Shown piece after piece: positions 27,914 through 38,449 of a DNA stretch of 64,000 nucleotides. The DNA is from Desulfovibrio sp. MES5. Its GTDB lineage: Bacteria > Desulfobacterota > Desulfovibrionia > Desulfovibrionales > Desulfovibrionaceae. The translations under genes and the position numbers were made by a program. Position 1 is the stretch's first letter. Every line of letters begins with the position of its first letter. The stretch lies in assembly GCF_002237645.1 (NCBI RefSeq), contig NZ_MJUZ01000022.1, positions 1 through 64,000 on the forward strand. The letters run 5' to 3'. Below the pieces are notes generated by a model, which worked only from the letters and a program-made list of their open reading frames with translations, was not told the origin of the DNA and did no database searches.

Positions 27914-29020
27914 TTACCTAATATTGCGAGCCAGTATTTCGGCAATGCGTTGAACATCACCTTTTTGCAGCCCCGGATATAATGGTAGACTGAGTACGCG
28001 AGGCGCGATGGAATCAGCAATGGGGCACAAGCATTTTTTACTGATTTCAGGCAAATAGGGCAATGTTGTCAGACTTGGATAAAAATAGCGCCGTGGAAAA
28101 ATGTTGGCCTCTTCCAACGCGCTTTTGATGAGAAGAAGTTCTGCCTCGGAAGAAAAGAGCACTGGAAAGTACGCATAGTTGTACTGAAGACCGTCTTGTA
28201 AAGTCGGGCGGGCTACCCCTTCTTTGGGCAAGAATTCCTCATAATAACCAAAGACTTCACTCCGTGACTGCATTATTTCGCCAATATACGGCAACACTGC
28301 AAGCCCCATGGCTGCGTGCAGTTCAGACAATTTGCCATTTATGCCAAGCGAATAATGTTGGTCACCGATATGCCCAAAGGCGTGGAGCAGCTCAATGGCG
28401 TGCTCCTGCTCCTCACTATGAGAGACAATACAACCGCCCTCTACCGTATGAAAAAGCTTGGTGGCGTGGAAGCTGCACACGGCATAATCGCCGTAATCCA
28501 GCAGGCTGCGCCCTTTATAACGAGCTCCGAAGGCATGGGCTGCGTCATAAATACATACGAGGCTATGATCACTGCAGATACGTTCAATCTCTTCAATGTC
28601 GCAAGCATTTCCATAGACATGAACAGGCATAATTCCTGCCGCGTCAGGGTGCCTCTGTAATGTTTCAAGGATTGATTTCGGCGAAAGGCATAATGTATCT
28701 TGGTCTATGTCGGCAAAAACAGGAGTGCACCCTTCCCACAGCAGCGAAGAAACCGTAGCGACATAACTGAAAGGTGTTGTGACTACCTTTTTGCCACCGA
28801 GCCCTGCTTGCCGTATTGCAAGCATCAGAGCTAAGGTTCCATTTGAGACAGGGTGCAAAAAATCAAGGTTGAGATATTTCTTTAATTCTTTGGTCAATTG
28901 CTGACAAAAAGGGCCACGATTGGTGAGGTGCGCTGACTCAAATACTTGCTTGGCATACAGCTCATATTTATCCCACGGGGGTAGAAAAGATTTTGTCACA
29001 TGAATCGGGGATTCATCCAT
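27914..29020 (-). CDS. DegT/DnrJ/EryC1/StrS aminotransferase
   Basis: This is a PLP-dependent nucleotide-sugar aminotransferase, which makes amino sugars from keto-sugar nucleotides. Motifs are PVSNGTLALMLAIRQAG, TPFSYVATVSSLLWEGC, CIYDAAHAFGARYKG (Asp/His of the cofactor site) and SFHATKLFHTVEGG with the Schiff-base Lys. It also has GINGKLSELHAAMGL. The 368 residues and the motif set are those of an active VioA/FdtB-like enzyme. It is the first gene of the minus block. Its promoter should lie within 29021-29400. Confidence 0.92.
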   Translation of the reverse strand: MDESPIHVTKSFLPPWDKYELYAKQVFESAHLTNRGPFCQQLTKELKKYLNLDFLHPVSNGTLALMLAIRQAGLGGKKVVTTPFSYVATVSSLLWEGCTPVFADIDQDTLCLSPKSILETLQRHPDAAGIMPVHVYGNACDIEEIERICSDHSLVCIYDAAHAFGARYKGRSLLDYGDYAVCSFHATKLFHTVEGGCIVSHSEEQEHAIELLHAFGHIGDQHYSLGINGKLSELHAAMGLAVLPYIGEIMQSRSEVFGYYEEFLPKEGVARPTLQDGLQYNYAYFPVLFSSEAELLLIKSALEEANIFPRRYFYPSLTTLPYLPEISKKCLCPIADSIAPRVLSLPLYPGLQKGDVQRIAEILARNIR

Positions 29021-29409
29021 ATCCGTGTTCCCTGACCCTTCTGCATCTTTTGTGCGTAAAATATTCAGTCAATATGCCAAGCCGACACCTATTATGCAAT
29101 GCAACAGAATGGGCAACAGACTAATAAATTATCTACCCCAATGGCTACTGGCAGAGCGAAAAAACCATCACAGTAAGATAAGTCAATAATCTTAAAATAA
29201 TTTTTCTTCAAGCTCTGATAGTCATCCCCAAGTATGAACATGCTTTAATCTTTAAACAAACACCCTCATTACTGCCCGGTTGAGAGCATAAAAAAACAAA
29301 ATCTCCACAGCCTGTGGCATGAGGCATTTACGTAACCCCATACCGCACGAGGAGATCCTGGACCTGAATTACCATGCCCCCGCCAGACGCCATCTCTGAA
29401 TCCCAGGCA
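29021..29409. other. AT-rich spacer upstream of the DegT gene
   Basis: No gene was found. The first 200 bases are AT-rich and are the likely promoter region of the minus-strand glycan block. No specific site could be assigned. Confidence 0.4.
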
Positions 29410-29720
29410 TGTTTTCATAATTTTGCATGACGGCACAAAACAAGTACCACCTCGGCCCACAAGATTGAAGTCGTGAGCAAGACAGAAGCCCGCAGACGCG
29501 CCACATCGTTTACCACGAACCGGAAGTGGCAATCGGTAAGAGTTTTTTTAACCGCTTTCAGCTTGCGCCCAAAACCAAGGGCGACATTTGCAACGACCCT
29601 TGGCGGGTCAAAATTTTCTTCAGGGCGATCAAGGAAAGTCTACACCCAAAAAAGTTCGCTGGCGATGCAACATATACCGTTTGCATTCAGCCAGATACGG
29701 CCAGACAGCTTTTTTAAGAC
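29410..29720 (+). pseudogene. Decayed IS4-family transposase, C-terminal part
   Basis: The plus strand encodes IVYHEPEVAIGKSFFNRF followed by DICNDPWRVKIFFRAIKES and LHPKKFAGDATYTVCIQ. This matches the IS4-family pattern around the catalytic Glu (RWQVELFFKWIKQ, then a KxFxGTSENA-like stretch). The catalytic Glu position is Lys here, stops interrupt both ends, and no N-terminal part is visible. It is a dead remnant at the right border of the glycan island. Confidence 0.65.
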
Positions 29721-29898
29721 CTCATAAATCAAACAGTCTTTGAAAAGAGAATTATTCCGTTTTTCCAGCCTGCTGATGCACACATTGCGTAGTATTCCAG
29801 CCGAGCGCGGGGCTTGTGGCGGCAAAGAAGCTCTATCCACTCTGAGAGCGCAATGGAGGGGGCAGCGTACCACTGTGTCCTACGCTTCCTGGGAGATT

Positions 29899-32800
29899 CT
29901 ACCTCGCCCAATGATGTATATCATTAATTATATCTCTGTTTTTTTGTAAGTAGAAGGTAAGCGCGCTTGAAAATTCACTTCCCAATAGCCCTTTAAGGAT
30001 AAGAGTGCTCACAACTTTTTCCAACGAAAGCAAATTAAACAGTCCCAAGATAGTATTTTGCTCTTCTGGTGGCGTTGCCAGCATCTTTTTCCAGAACACG
30101 TCTCTAGCCCTTGGCTGATAATACCACATGTACATTATATCCAACAGGTGAGCCATCAGCTGGTTGGCCACTGCAGGATTTTTTTCATTCAGGCTGCACC
30201 AGAATGCATATGGATCACGAATCATGCTGTTAAGGCTTTGTTGGGGAAAAATAAGCTCCTGGCGAGTAATATTTTTATATAATTGAATAAATTTACCTTC
30301 AAAATCTCGTTTCCGCATCTTCAGGTACATATTCCTGTCTGCAAATCCTTCTATAACGGCAGCAACAGCATCTGAGGAGCACTTTGCAACAATTGCAGCG
30401 CAATTTTGCAGAAGCATAATTGGATCTGGCAATCCCATTGTCACAAATCCATACAATAATAATTTCCCCATAACCATAGAAAGCGGTATTGATAATGCGC
30501 TTCTGAACAAATTTCCGATAACAGCTTCTTTTGGCAATCCTCTGTAGATATTATGCCCTGAAATATAGGCGCTATTAACCACTGCTATCACTGAATAAAC
30601 CATAAGCGCATCGTTTTCTACAGTAATTCCCAATAGATTTTGCAGAATCCACAGTCGCACAACCACTTCTAATAATGGAACAGATATGCCGGTGTACAAC
30701 AATGAATCCGCCATACGATTCCAGCTGACATAATACTTCCATGTTACAAGCATGGATGAAGTGATGCCTCCACCAGCCACGACGGATTGTCCAACATTGC
30801 GAACCGCCGTGATTGCAAACCACAACAAGGCCCCAAACCAGGTTAACACCCACCAGTTGCCCACATACCAAAATGCCCATTGAGCGGGTATAAAGCCAGC
30901 CAATACCTTAAGGATATTGACAAGATTGCTATTCACCAAGGTGTAGTCATGCGTCCCAATCTGTTCTGGCTCAGCAGCGTCATTGGGGCGCACGTCGCGT
31001 CCGACCCCTTGCGAGTCAACACCACCCAAGGTCACAAGATTGCCGTCGTTGCACACTCTGGTTGTTTTCTTCTCCAGCCCCCATCCTCGGGTCACCTGCC
31101 CCGATCCCACCCCCATGACGCTTTTCAGCACACGCAAGTACCAAGGCAATGAATGCGGGGGCTCATGATAGTGCACAAATCTATAAACATCTGTGTAAAT
31201 TGGCAAAGTAAGCCGCTGTGCGTTTTTTTCGCGATGCAGCGACCTGCGGGCCTGCACGGGCAATGTTTCTACAAAAACAATTCCCATCCCATGCGTGCGA
31301 TGCGAACGGCTGGTTGAGTCTGTTCCAATGCGGGAACCCAGACGTGTGATGGCATAAAGTTCCTGAAACTGCTGGATATTATCTAAAATTTTCTGAAAAA
31401 GCCTCTGCCGGTCCGGCGGGCTTTCTTCTCCGTCTATAATCTGCCGGATCACTTGCTTTAAGCGAGGAATGCTGCCCTCATTGATGGCCCGCTGCAGAGA
31501 ATTGATGGCGCTGAGATGCGCAAGCTCGCCATGGCTCCACTGCCGAAGGTTAAAAAGCTCCAGGTGGGTTATACGCCCGCGACCGCGCCACAAAAGTTCA
31601 AGAACATCCTGCGCGGTCAAACCAGCAAGATTAAGCACCATTTGGCAAGGGTGCAGAGGAACGAGGCGCTCCAAAAGAGATTCTGGGGAATGCAGCATGA
31701 CAGCCGGCAACCTGGAATCCGGCTGCGTTGGAAACACGACATCCGGGTTTGCAGCTGGCGTTAGCCACGTTTCAAGAACATCATCCGGTACAAGCCCCTC
31801 GAGTTTCTTTTGAACAGCGCCCAGGCTTTCTGCACGCTCCTGGTCTCCTGCCGCAACGGCGGCAGTCTTTGCCGTATCGCACTGTCGCTGCATCAACGGC
31901 AGCCATTCATGACAAATGTATTCTGCAAGATGGAGTGAAGAAGGCTGCCGTTGCCCCATATAGGTAAAAAAGTTTTCTTCCTTCAATGGCGGCACAGGGT
32001 CGAGCCCCCACAGCAAGGCCAGCCCCGGCGCATGAACTGAATTCCAGGCGCGCAGCAGCTCAAGCAGATATTTGCCCATCCACTCGTTAACGACAGCATA
32101 TTCTCCAAGTATAGCGGCAATGTCGGGTCTGTGGGTAAGCTCGGCAAAAGATTTGGGCGCTTCTGTGTTGAGTGGAGACCAAATGAATTCTACAAGCTTG
32201 CCCCTAAGCGATGCTTTAAACTCTATGCCGATACGTACCGTAATCTCCATAATACGGGCAGCGCGCAACAATTCGTTTGCCACATCACTATCAACCGTAT
32301 TGTAATAAATAACAGTGAGAAACCTTATCCCCTTCACCCAAGCGTCCATTACCAGATGCGTGGGAGTTTTGCGCCCCTTGGTGCTTGCATCGTGAACATG
32401 ATGGTCGAATGCGTGCTGATTCCATTCCTCCGGCATTTCGAGCAGATGATACGCGCCAAGCAATTTTCTTATGATGCGGGGGGTTCCACGTACCGCCCTA
32501 TGAAATTCGTGCGCAAGGGGCAGTTGCCTGGCCCGGTCTGGGCTTGCCCGCACAAGATCTTTCATGATTTGTATAAGCACCCTGGCCGTATTATGCTGCA
32601 GGGGAGAATACACAGAATACAGCACCTCATCATGCAGCCGTCGAAGTGCCTGCAACCTCTCTTCAGCCCCTCCATTTTTGAGGCTTTCGAGCAAAATCAT
32701 GACAGCCTTTGCCATGCGCAGGCCAGGCGCTGAGGTCATTTCAATAATACCATGCGGGTGCAAGCCAGAATCGGGCTGAAACAGGGCCTTGCTGTGCGTG

Positions 32801-32940
32801 CGCGCCTCCACAATAGTATTGACGAGATTAACAAGTTTGTAATCCTGCGCGTCAAAAAACCATGCAGGATACCGTTCTTCGCTTTGAGATGCAGTCTTGG
32901 CGCGCGGTTCTGTTTCATTGGAAGATAATTTATTTTGCAT
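29899..32940 (-). CDS. Large membrane protein with PHP-like motif region
   Basis: The protein has about 1013 residues from the ATG at 32940; a TTG at 32958 is an alternative. I do not recognise the whole. Around residue 180 the sequence DHHVHDASTKGRKTPTHLVM, then AWVKGIRFLTVIYYNT and later RIGIEF, resembles the opening of PHP-type phosphoesterases (HxH, then normally a TDHNT stretch). TDHNT is replaced by IYYNT, so metal binding is doubtful. The C-terminal third has several hydrophobic spans (about 690-860), for example PAQWAFWYVGNWWVLTWFGA. It follows the porin on the same strand and precedes the envelope pyrophosphate locus. Function is unknown. Confidence 0.6.
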   Translation of the reverse strand: MQNKLSSNETEPRAKTASQSEERYPAWFFDAQDYKLVNLVNTIVEARTHSKALFQPDSGLHPHGIIEMTSAPGLRMAKAVMILLESLKNGGAEERLQALRRLHDEVLYSVYSPLQHNTARVLIQIMKDLVRASPDRARQLPLAHEFHRAVRGTPRIIRKLLGAYHLLEMPEEWNQHAFDHHVHDASTKGRKTPTHLVMDAWVKGIRFLTVIYYNTVDSDVANELLRAARIMEITVRIGIEFKASLRGKLVEFIWSPLNTEAPKSFAELTHRPDIAAILGEYAVVNEWMGKYLLELLRAWNSVHAPGLALLWGLDPVPPLKEENFFTYMGQRQPSSLHLAEYICHEWLPLMQRQCDTAKTAAVAAGDQERAESLGAVQKKLEGLVPDDVLETWLTPAANPDVVFPTQPDSRLPAVMLHSPESLLERLVPLHPCQMVLNLAGLTAQDVLELLWRGRGRITHLELFNLRQWSHGELAHLSAINSLQRAINEGSIPRLKQVIRQIIDGEESPPDRQRLFQKILDNIQQFQELYAITRLGSRIGTDSTSRSHRTHGMGIVFVETLPVQARRSLHREKNAQRLTLPIYTDVYRFVHYHEPPHSLPWYLRVLKSVMGVGSGQVTRGWGLEKKTTRVCNDGNLVTLGGVDSQGVGRDVRPNDAAEPEQIGTHDYTLVNSNLVNILKVLAGFIPAQWAFWYVGNWWVLTWFGALLWFAITAVRNVGQSVVAGGGITSSMLVTWKYYVSWNRMADSLLYTGISVPLLEVVVRLWILQNLLGITVENDALMVYSVIAVVNSAYISGHNIYRGLPKEAVIGNLFRSALSIPLSMVMGKLLLYGFVTMGLPDPIMLLQNCAAIVAKCSSDAVAAVIEGFADRNMYLKMRKRDFEGKFIQLYKNITRQELIFPQQSLNSMIRDPYAFWCSLNEKNPAVANQLMAHLLDIMYMWYYQPRARDVFWKKMLATPPEEQNTILGLFNLLSLEKVVSTLILKGLLGSEFSSALTFYLQKNRDIINDIHHWAR

Positions 32941-33170
32941 ATGGCTGTAAAAGCGCAAATCGATCCGGCAACAGACCGATTTGCGCTTGGAAAGAGGTTA
33001 CAGGCATGCCCATTGAGAATCGGAAGGACCAACTAAACACTGATGGCGCCGATCTTTCTGAATTCTTATCCCAGCTGCCATGACATCAGACGAACCTTGC
33101 AGAATAGAACTGAACGATGTTTTCAGGCTAACAGCGCAAGCATATGGCAGCTCATAAAATGTGAAGCATT

Positions 33171-34814
33171 CTAGAAAGTATAGTGGAAGTTGAGCCCGAC
33201 CTTAAAGATATTCGGATTATCAGGCCGCTGTGCCCACTGCCGTCCATAGCTTTTTCCGTTGGGCGCAGTGTAACTCCATGTATCTTTGTCAAAATCAACA
33301 TAGAGATATGAAGTTTCCAAAACCAACTTGAGGTTTTGGTAGATCTTGTACTCGGTATCAAGGTTTACTTCCATCGCCCAGTCGTTGGTTGTCAGATACG
33401 AACCAATGGCGCCAGTTGGAGAAATACCGTCCACGTCCAAACCAAGGCGGTACTGCGATTCAGCGATCTTCTTGGGCATTTCGGCAGAGTTTGTTCCACG
33501 CATGTAAAGAATCTTTAAGCTGTTTTTCAGATCTTTGATAAACGAGATGTCAGTAACTTGCAGCGCCACGCCCCATAATCCAAGGGGCTGATAGGCAAAC
33601 AATCCGTCGTATGCGCCAGAGGCCAACGTTCCCTTAAAGCCGGTATGCGTATATTCCCAGTTGCCAGAAATGGCTGGCATGCGTTCAGAACCGTTTTTCA
33701 GGTTGTCGTCGTCGCCAGAGCTGTACCAGCCAAAAACGCCGGGCTTGCCCCAATCAAGGACATATTCGGCGAGCACGCTGGCAAACCAGCCCTTGCGGTC
33801 ATATCTACTGGCGTCCAATCCGCCATAACTTGCGGGAAGTTTTTTTACGTCCCCGTTATCTTTCATGTAGTTAAGACTTTGCGCAGAACCGTTGCCAAGT
33901 TTACTGCCATACATAAAGTCAAACGCTATAAGAATCGGGTCAAGCTTGGTAAGTTTTGCAGAAAGCCCACCCCACCAGGAGTAGGTTTCCCCGCCGCCAT
34001 ACTCCTGCAGCATGGGCGCCTTGCCCGTTCCGGTGTAAACCCCCATGCCTTCCTGAAATTTTTTGCGCGACGTGCTGACGAAATACTCATCATAGTCTTT
34101 GCTCGGGTTGCGTGCCACGCCGTCGCCCATGGCCAGCATGCCAGCCCACGGGGTCAACCGCAGTCCATCAAATTTCATGGGCAGCAGTAAGCCGAAAAAG
34201 TCCATCGCGTCATTATCCGGCTCGTCACGATTATAGGTATTTCCGTTAAGATATTTGGTAAATTTGGCGTCTGCCACAAGCGGGTTGTCGTTCAGCAACC
34301 GTGCCCACAAGGCAGTAATGGCCAGGTTTTCATTAATCGGCTTGGACGCAACAATGCCTGCCGCATCGTCATCAAGCACAAAGTTGCCGCCAGAGGCGAA
34401 AAGAGGGAGCGACATGCCTTGAATGCCCATGCGCACCTTGAAATCCGTATGGGGCATGACCCAGTCAAGATACGCACGCTTCAGTTCGACAATTGAACCA
34501 TCCGCGCCCAATGCCCCGCCATTGGGAAGGCCCTTCTTTGATGCCAGGCCGTAATAAATATCGCCAATTTCAAAATAAACCGTGCCGGACAAAGCCTCTG
34601 AGGCAATCGCCTCCAGTTGCAGACGAATACGGGCGCCTGCCGAGAACTGATCATCATTGGCTGCACCGGCGTTTGTGTTGGCAAATTTGTTATTTGTGGC
34701 AACTTCGAATGAATAGCTCCAATAGCCCTTTGCTTTAAAATCGACGGCGTAGGTGCTGCTTACCCCCCCCAAGAGTAAGGCCGCACTTAACAATAGTGTC
34801 GTCAGTCGTTTCAT
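33171..34814 (-). CDS. Outer membrane homotrimeric-type porin
   Basis: A signal peptide (MKRLTTLLLSAALLLGGVSS, cut after TYA) is followed by a 16-strand-barrel-like sequence rich in alternating aromatic and polar residues, ending in NIFKVGLNFHYTF with the C-terminal Phe typical of outer-membrane barrels. The 547 residues and DFKAKGYWSYSFE opening match the Desulfovibrio homotrimeric porin family. It would let small, probably anionic or neutral, solutes into the periplasm. AAAGGAGGAG stands just before the ATG. It is divergent from the lysR gene, which may control it. Confidence 0.88.
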   Translation of the reverse strand: MKRLTTLLLSAALLLGGVSSTYAVDFKAKGYWSYSFEVATNNKFANTNAGAANDDQFSAGARIRLQLEAIASEALSGTVYFEIGDIYYGLASKKGLPNGGALGADGSIVELKRAYLDWVMPHTDFKVRMGIQGMSLPLFASGGNFVLDDDAAGIVASKPINENLAITALWARLLNDNPLVADAKFTKYLNGNTYNRDEPDNDAMDFFGLLLPMKFDGLRLTPWAGMLAMGDGVARNPSKDYDEYFVSTSRKKFQEGMGVYTGTGKAPMLQEYGGGETYSWWGGLSAKLTKLDPILIAFDFMYGSKLGNGSAQSLNYMKDNGDVKKLPASYGGLDASRYDRKGWFASVLAEYVLDWGKPGVFGWYSSGDDDNLKNGSERMPAISGNWEYTHTGFKGTLASGAYDGLFAYQPLGLWGVALQVTDISFIKDLKNSLKILYMRGTNSAEMPKKIAESQYRLGLDVDGISPTGAIGSYLTTNDWAMEVNLDTEYKIYQNLKLVLETSYLYVDFDKDTWSYTAPNGKSYGRQWAQRPDNPNIFKVGLNFHYTF

Positions 34815-35139
34815 CCTGCTCCTCCTTTACAGAAATGTGTGTGGCCAGTTTTTTCGACATGTTTATAGCATTATACATAACAACCTGATGCCCACTGCGA
34901 TTATGTCCGAACTTTAAAGCGCATAACTACTGTTACAGTGATTGTGCGCCTTATTGGAAATAATAATTTGAAATAAAGAATATAACGAAACGTTATTTTA
35001 AGTGCTCCCTTAAAAGAAAATTACCAGTGGCAACATTATGTATGGATTATTGACTTGGCTCATGCCATACTTACACAGAGATTATTGGCAGAACAGCAGA
35101 CTGTTTGTACAATGAATTTTTTTCAAAATTGAATTCCTC
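34815..35139. promoter_or_regulatory. Divergent porin / lysR promoter region
   Basis: This 325-base AT-rich spacer separates the leftward porin gene from the rightward LysR regulator gene. Divergent arrangement is typical of LysR-controlled targets, which makes it the likely operator region. No exact T-N11-A box was assigned. Confidence 0.45.
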
Positions 35140-36066
35140 ATGAATATCGACCATCTGAAATCTTTTCATCGTGTAGCCCTTACGGGCAACTTCAGCCAGG
35201 CGGCTCGCGATCTGTTTTTGACCCAGCCAGCTGTCAGTATGCAGGTGCAGAGTCTGGAGCACTCCCTTGGCGCAGCGCTTTTTGATAGGTCACGACGCAA
35301 GGTCTGCCTGACAAGCGAGGGCAAGGTTCTTTTTGAATACACCCAAAAAATTTTCGGAATTGTTGAACAGATACAAGATGAGTTTTTACGCCTGAGCGCA
35401 TTGGATTCGGGCAGGCTTGTGCTTGGGGCGTCAGCCATAATGAGCGCGTATTACCTGCCGACATATCTGGTGGCCTTTCATCAGCGCTATCCCCGGGTGT
35501 CCATTGACCTTGCCGTGCATAATTCGCACGTCATTGCAGAAAAGGTATACAAAAACGAATTCGAAATTGGCTTCTGCGGGTCATCGCCAGCGCACCCCAG
35601 CCTGCGCAGCCAGTTTTTGCATCGGGAACCGCTTATCGTCGTCGCAGGCAACAAATCCGAACTGTCAAAACATAAATCTGCCATAACGGCTAACGAACTG
35701 GCTGGATATCCTTTTATCTTGCGTGAGAAAGGCACGAGGGTCACCAATAAAGTGCGTGACTGGTTCAAGGCCAATGCCAAGAATACAGAGCAAGTGCCAT
35801 TTATGACTGTAGATAATATGGAAGTAGCCAAGCAGCTCGTGATTAATGGAATGGGTGTTACGGCTTTGCCGCGATATGCTGCAACGCTTGAGCTGTCATC
35901 CGGACTTTTACGGCAGGTGCAGCTTGAAAATTTTGACCTTCATGTAGACTACTCGCTTGTCTACCTTGAGGGACAGAGGCTCAGCCGCACCACAGAACGT
36001 TTTCTTGCCCTGCTGTTCGAGCTGGGTGTCCCCTTGCCGGACGACATCCTGTCGCGCCTCAAGTAA
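35140..36066 (+). CDS. LysR-family transcriptional regulator
   Basis: An N-terminal winged helix (residues 1-60: FHRVALTGNFSQAARDLFLT, QPAVSMQVQSLEHSLGAALF) precedes a substrate-binding domain (about 90-300) with GRLVLGASAIMSAYYLPTYL and LVINGMGVTALPRYAA. The 308-residue length is standard, and the sequence is closest in style to CysB/CbbR-type regulators. The inducer is unknown. Divergence from the porin gene points to that gene as a target. Confidence 0.92.
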   Translation: MNIDHLKSFHRVALTGNFSQAARDLFLTQPAVSMQVQSLEHSLGAALFDRSRRKVCLTSEGKVLFEYTQKIFGIVEQIQDEFLRLSALDSGRLVLGASAIMSAYYLPTYLVAFHQRYPRVSIDLAVHNSHVIAEKVYKNEFEIGFCGSSPAHPSLRSQFLHREPLIVVAGNKSELSKHKSAITANELAGYPFILREKGTRVTNKVRDWFKANAKNTEQVPFMTVDNMEVAKQLVINGMGVTALPRYAATLELSSGLLRQVQLENFDLHVDYSLVYLEGQRLSRTTERFLALLFELGVPLPDDILSRLK

Positions 36067-36169
36067 AGGGAGCCTGCGGAGCCTGGCGACAACTGCCGTT
36101 TGTGTACAGACGCTTCAGCCTTTGCCAGTGCGCATGTCTTACTGACGTTGTCGCCGTTTGTGATATGAA

Positions 36170-36199
36170 AAGGGCCGTCCGCTGTAGCGGACGGCCCTT
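36170..36199 (+). terminator. Bidirectional terminator between lysR and chemoreceptor genes
   Basis: A perfect 13-bp stem (AAGGGCCGTCCGC with GCGGACGGCCCTT) around a TGTA loop is flanked by A on one side and TATATA on the other. It serves the lysR gene and perhaps the convergent chemoreceptor gene. Confidence 0.85.
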
Positions 36200-36242
36200 A
36201 TATATGGCGAACCCGGCACTGATCCGCCTTTTCCATGGTGGC

Positions 36243-38282
36243 TTATACAGAAACGCCGTTCTTCATTTGCACTATGAGCCCCTGCAGAATATCAGTCTGC
36301 GCTGCAAGATCCTTTACAGATTCTGCCGAGAGACGCATTGCATCAAACGTTTCCGCAGCGATACGGTTTACGCCTGTGAGAGATCTATTAATCTCTTCGC
36401 TTGTTTGGGATTGTTGTTCGGCCGCGGCAGCGATGGCATGCACCTGGCTTGCCGTTGATTCCACCAGGGCGACTATCCCCCCCAGGGCTTCGCCCGATAC
36501 GCTGGCCAACTGCGTTGCTTTGCCAATGATATTATAAACATGCTCCGCGTGCTCCACGTTTCGACGCGTCCCGCTGCGGATGCCGTCTATGGCCTGTCCC
36601 ACTTGCAAGGTGGCCGCCATAGTTTTTTCTGCCAACTTGCGAACTTCGTCTGCCACCACAGCAAAACCACGCCCAACGTCCCCTGCGCGTGCAGCCTCAA
36701 TGGCCGCATTGAGCGCGAGCAGGTTGGTTTGATCCGCGATATCGCTGATAACTCCAAGTATTTCGCCCGTGCTCTCGGCCTGGCTACCCAGCGCGGCCAT
36801 GTCCGTGCGCAAGTCCAGGGCCCGCTGTTGCGCCACACCTATGCCCTGCACCACCTCTTTTACCGCATGCTCGCCTTCCAGAGCCTGAGTTTTGGCATCT
36901 TCAGCCGCTTCGGCCGCCTGGGCGGCGCTTCGTGCGACCTCTAAAACGGTTATATTCATTTCTTCCATCGCCGTAGCCGTTTCAGATGCCCGAACAGTCT
37001 GCTCCTGCGCGCCATTGCTGGACAGCTTTACCTGCTTGGAAATGTCGCAGGACGCGCCAGTAACGCTGGCAACAATTTCTTCCAGACACGATGCAGCCTG
37101 CAGCATGCCCTCAGCCCGCGCAGATTCTGCTTTTTTGCGGGCATCGTTCGCCTCGGCCATGGCTTCTACAGCTTTTGCAGATTCTTGTTTGGCGAGTTTT
37201 GAATTTTCATCCGCCTCGGATATTTTTTCTTTAAGATTTGCCACCATGCATTTGAGGCTTGCGGCAAGCTTGCCTATTTCATTACCCAGGCTCAGATCAA
37301 GGTTCAAATCCAACTGCCCTTCCGCTACTGCCGAGGCATACGATTCCAATCGAAAAAGAGGCCGAACGACAATTCTGTCAACTGCAAAAAGGCTGATGCC
37401 GGTGAGTATGACCATTACAGAAAGTGCGAGACCAGCCAGAATGTTACGCATCTGGAGGGCAGGCTTTTCAATTTCTTCCATATCCCTGCTAAAAACCACA
37501 GTCCAGTTCCAACCGGGAACACGAGCCCACGCAAGCATTATTTCATTTGCCTGCTCAATGATTGTTGTTCCAACCTTTTCGTTCAGTATTTGCTTTACCC
37601 ATGGCTTGTCGCTCATATCACGCATCAGCTGGCCTTCATCCTTGTGGCCGATAATCAGCCCCTTGGGAGAAAGAATAAATGGATGACCACTTTTGCCGAT
37701 GCCGACATTTTTGATGTAGTCAGTTACCAGCCTGTCGATGTCGTAAGACAGGCAAACGCCGCCAAGCACGATGCCCTCGTCACTCCTGACAGGAACAGCA
37801 ACACTGACGATAAGCTTTTGTGTTGATGCGCTTTTTGCAGGAGCGTCGCTGAAGCCGTCATGCCCTGCCAGCGCGTCCCGTATGTAGGGGCGATCTCCCC
37901 GGTCCTTCAGCTCTCCTGACTGGCCGTGGGCAAAGGTAAGACGCTGTTTGCCATTATGATCAAACACATAGATGGCGTTTATTTCAGGCCCCGCTTTGGA
38001 CATGGCCGCAACGGTTTTTTTCACCGCAGCTTCATTTTGCCCATCCGCAAGGTATTCCAGCAATAGGGGCGTCTGGGCAACTGCATGCACCAAAAGGCTT
38101 TGCTGTTGCGCAAAATTTGCAAGAGATTTGACAATGGTTTCCGTCATCATTGTCATTTCTCGCTGACTGGACTCTATATTGGAATCATAGCTTATTTTTG
38201 TAATCACCATTGCAAATGCCGACAGCATGGCAAAAACAATAACTGCCAATAGCAACAGAATGGTAGCCCTGATGCTTCGCAT
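36243..38282 (-). CDS. Methyl-accepting chemotaxis protein with periplasmic Cache domain
   Basis: The ATG at 38282 gives 679 residues; an upstream extension lacks a signal. A first membrane span (about 6-28) is followed by a dCache-like periplasmic domain (about 40-280) with [29 protein letters not shown] and [19 protein letters not shown]. Next come a second span near 290-310, HAMP, and a signalling domain with the hairpin tip [20 protein letters not shown] and [20 protein letters not shown]. It would couple an external small-molecule signal to CheA/CheW, which are not in the window. The ligand is unknown, but organic or inorganic anions fit the neighbours. Confidence 0.93.
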   Translation of the reverse strand: MRSIRATILLLLAVIVFAMLSAFAMVITKISYDSNIESSQREMTMMTETIVKSLANFAQQQSLLVHAVAQTPLLLEYLADGQNEAAVKKTVAAMSKAGPEINAIYVFDHNGKQRLTFAHGQSGELKDRGDRPYIRDALAGHDGFSDAPAKSASTQKLIVSVAVPVRSDEGIVLGGVCLSYDIDRLVTDYIKNVGIGKSGHPFILSPKGLIIGHKDEGQLMRDMSDKPWVKQILNEKVGTTIIEQANEIMLAWARVPGWNWTVVFSRDMEEIEKPALQMRNILAGLALSVMVILTGISLFAVDRIVVRPLFRLESYASAVAEGQLDLNLDLSLGNEIGKLAASLKCMVANLKEKISEADENSKLAKQESAKAVEAMAEANDARKKAESARAEGMLQAASCLEEIVASVTGASCDISKQVKLSSNGAQEQTVRASETATAMEEMNITVLEVARSAAQAAEAAEDAKTQALEGEHAVKEVVQGIGVAQQRALDLRTDMAALGSQAESTGEILGVISDIADQTNLLALNAAIEAARAGDVGRGFAVVADEVRKLAEKTMAATLQVGQAIDGIRSGTRRNVEHAEHVYNIIGKATQLASVSGEALGGIVALVESTASQVHAIAAAAEQQSQTSEEINRSLTGVNRIAAETFDAMRLSAESVKDLAAQTDILQGLIVQMKNGVSV

Positions 38283-38449
38283 AAACACTTTGCCCCTTGC
38301 AGCTATAGTTGATGGGCAACCGAAGAATAAAAATAAACGGGGCGTATCAGGGCGCAAGAGTAGACTCAAGGTCAGTGTCAACCTTGTTGGCGGATGCCCC
38401 GGAAAAGCGCCAAGGAGCTATTCCGGGGCAATGGCCGTGGCTGAGAAAC

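Noticed and set aside
15693-29020. Calling the island an O-antigen cluster
   Set aside because: No wzx, wzy, wzz or ligase gene is present; protein glycosylation or another surface glycan is equally possible, so the target is left open.
36085-36155. GGCGACAAC/GTTGTCGCC inverted repeat after the lysR gene
   Set aside because: Arms of 9 bp are about 53 bases apart with no supporting structure; probably chance next to the real terminator.
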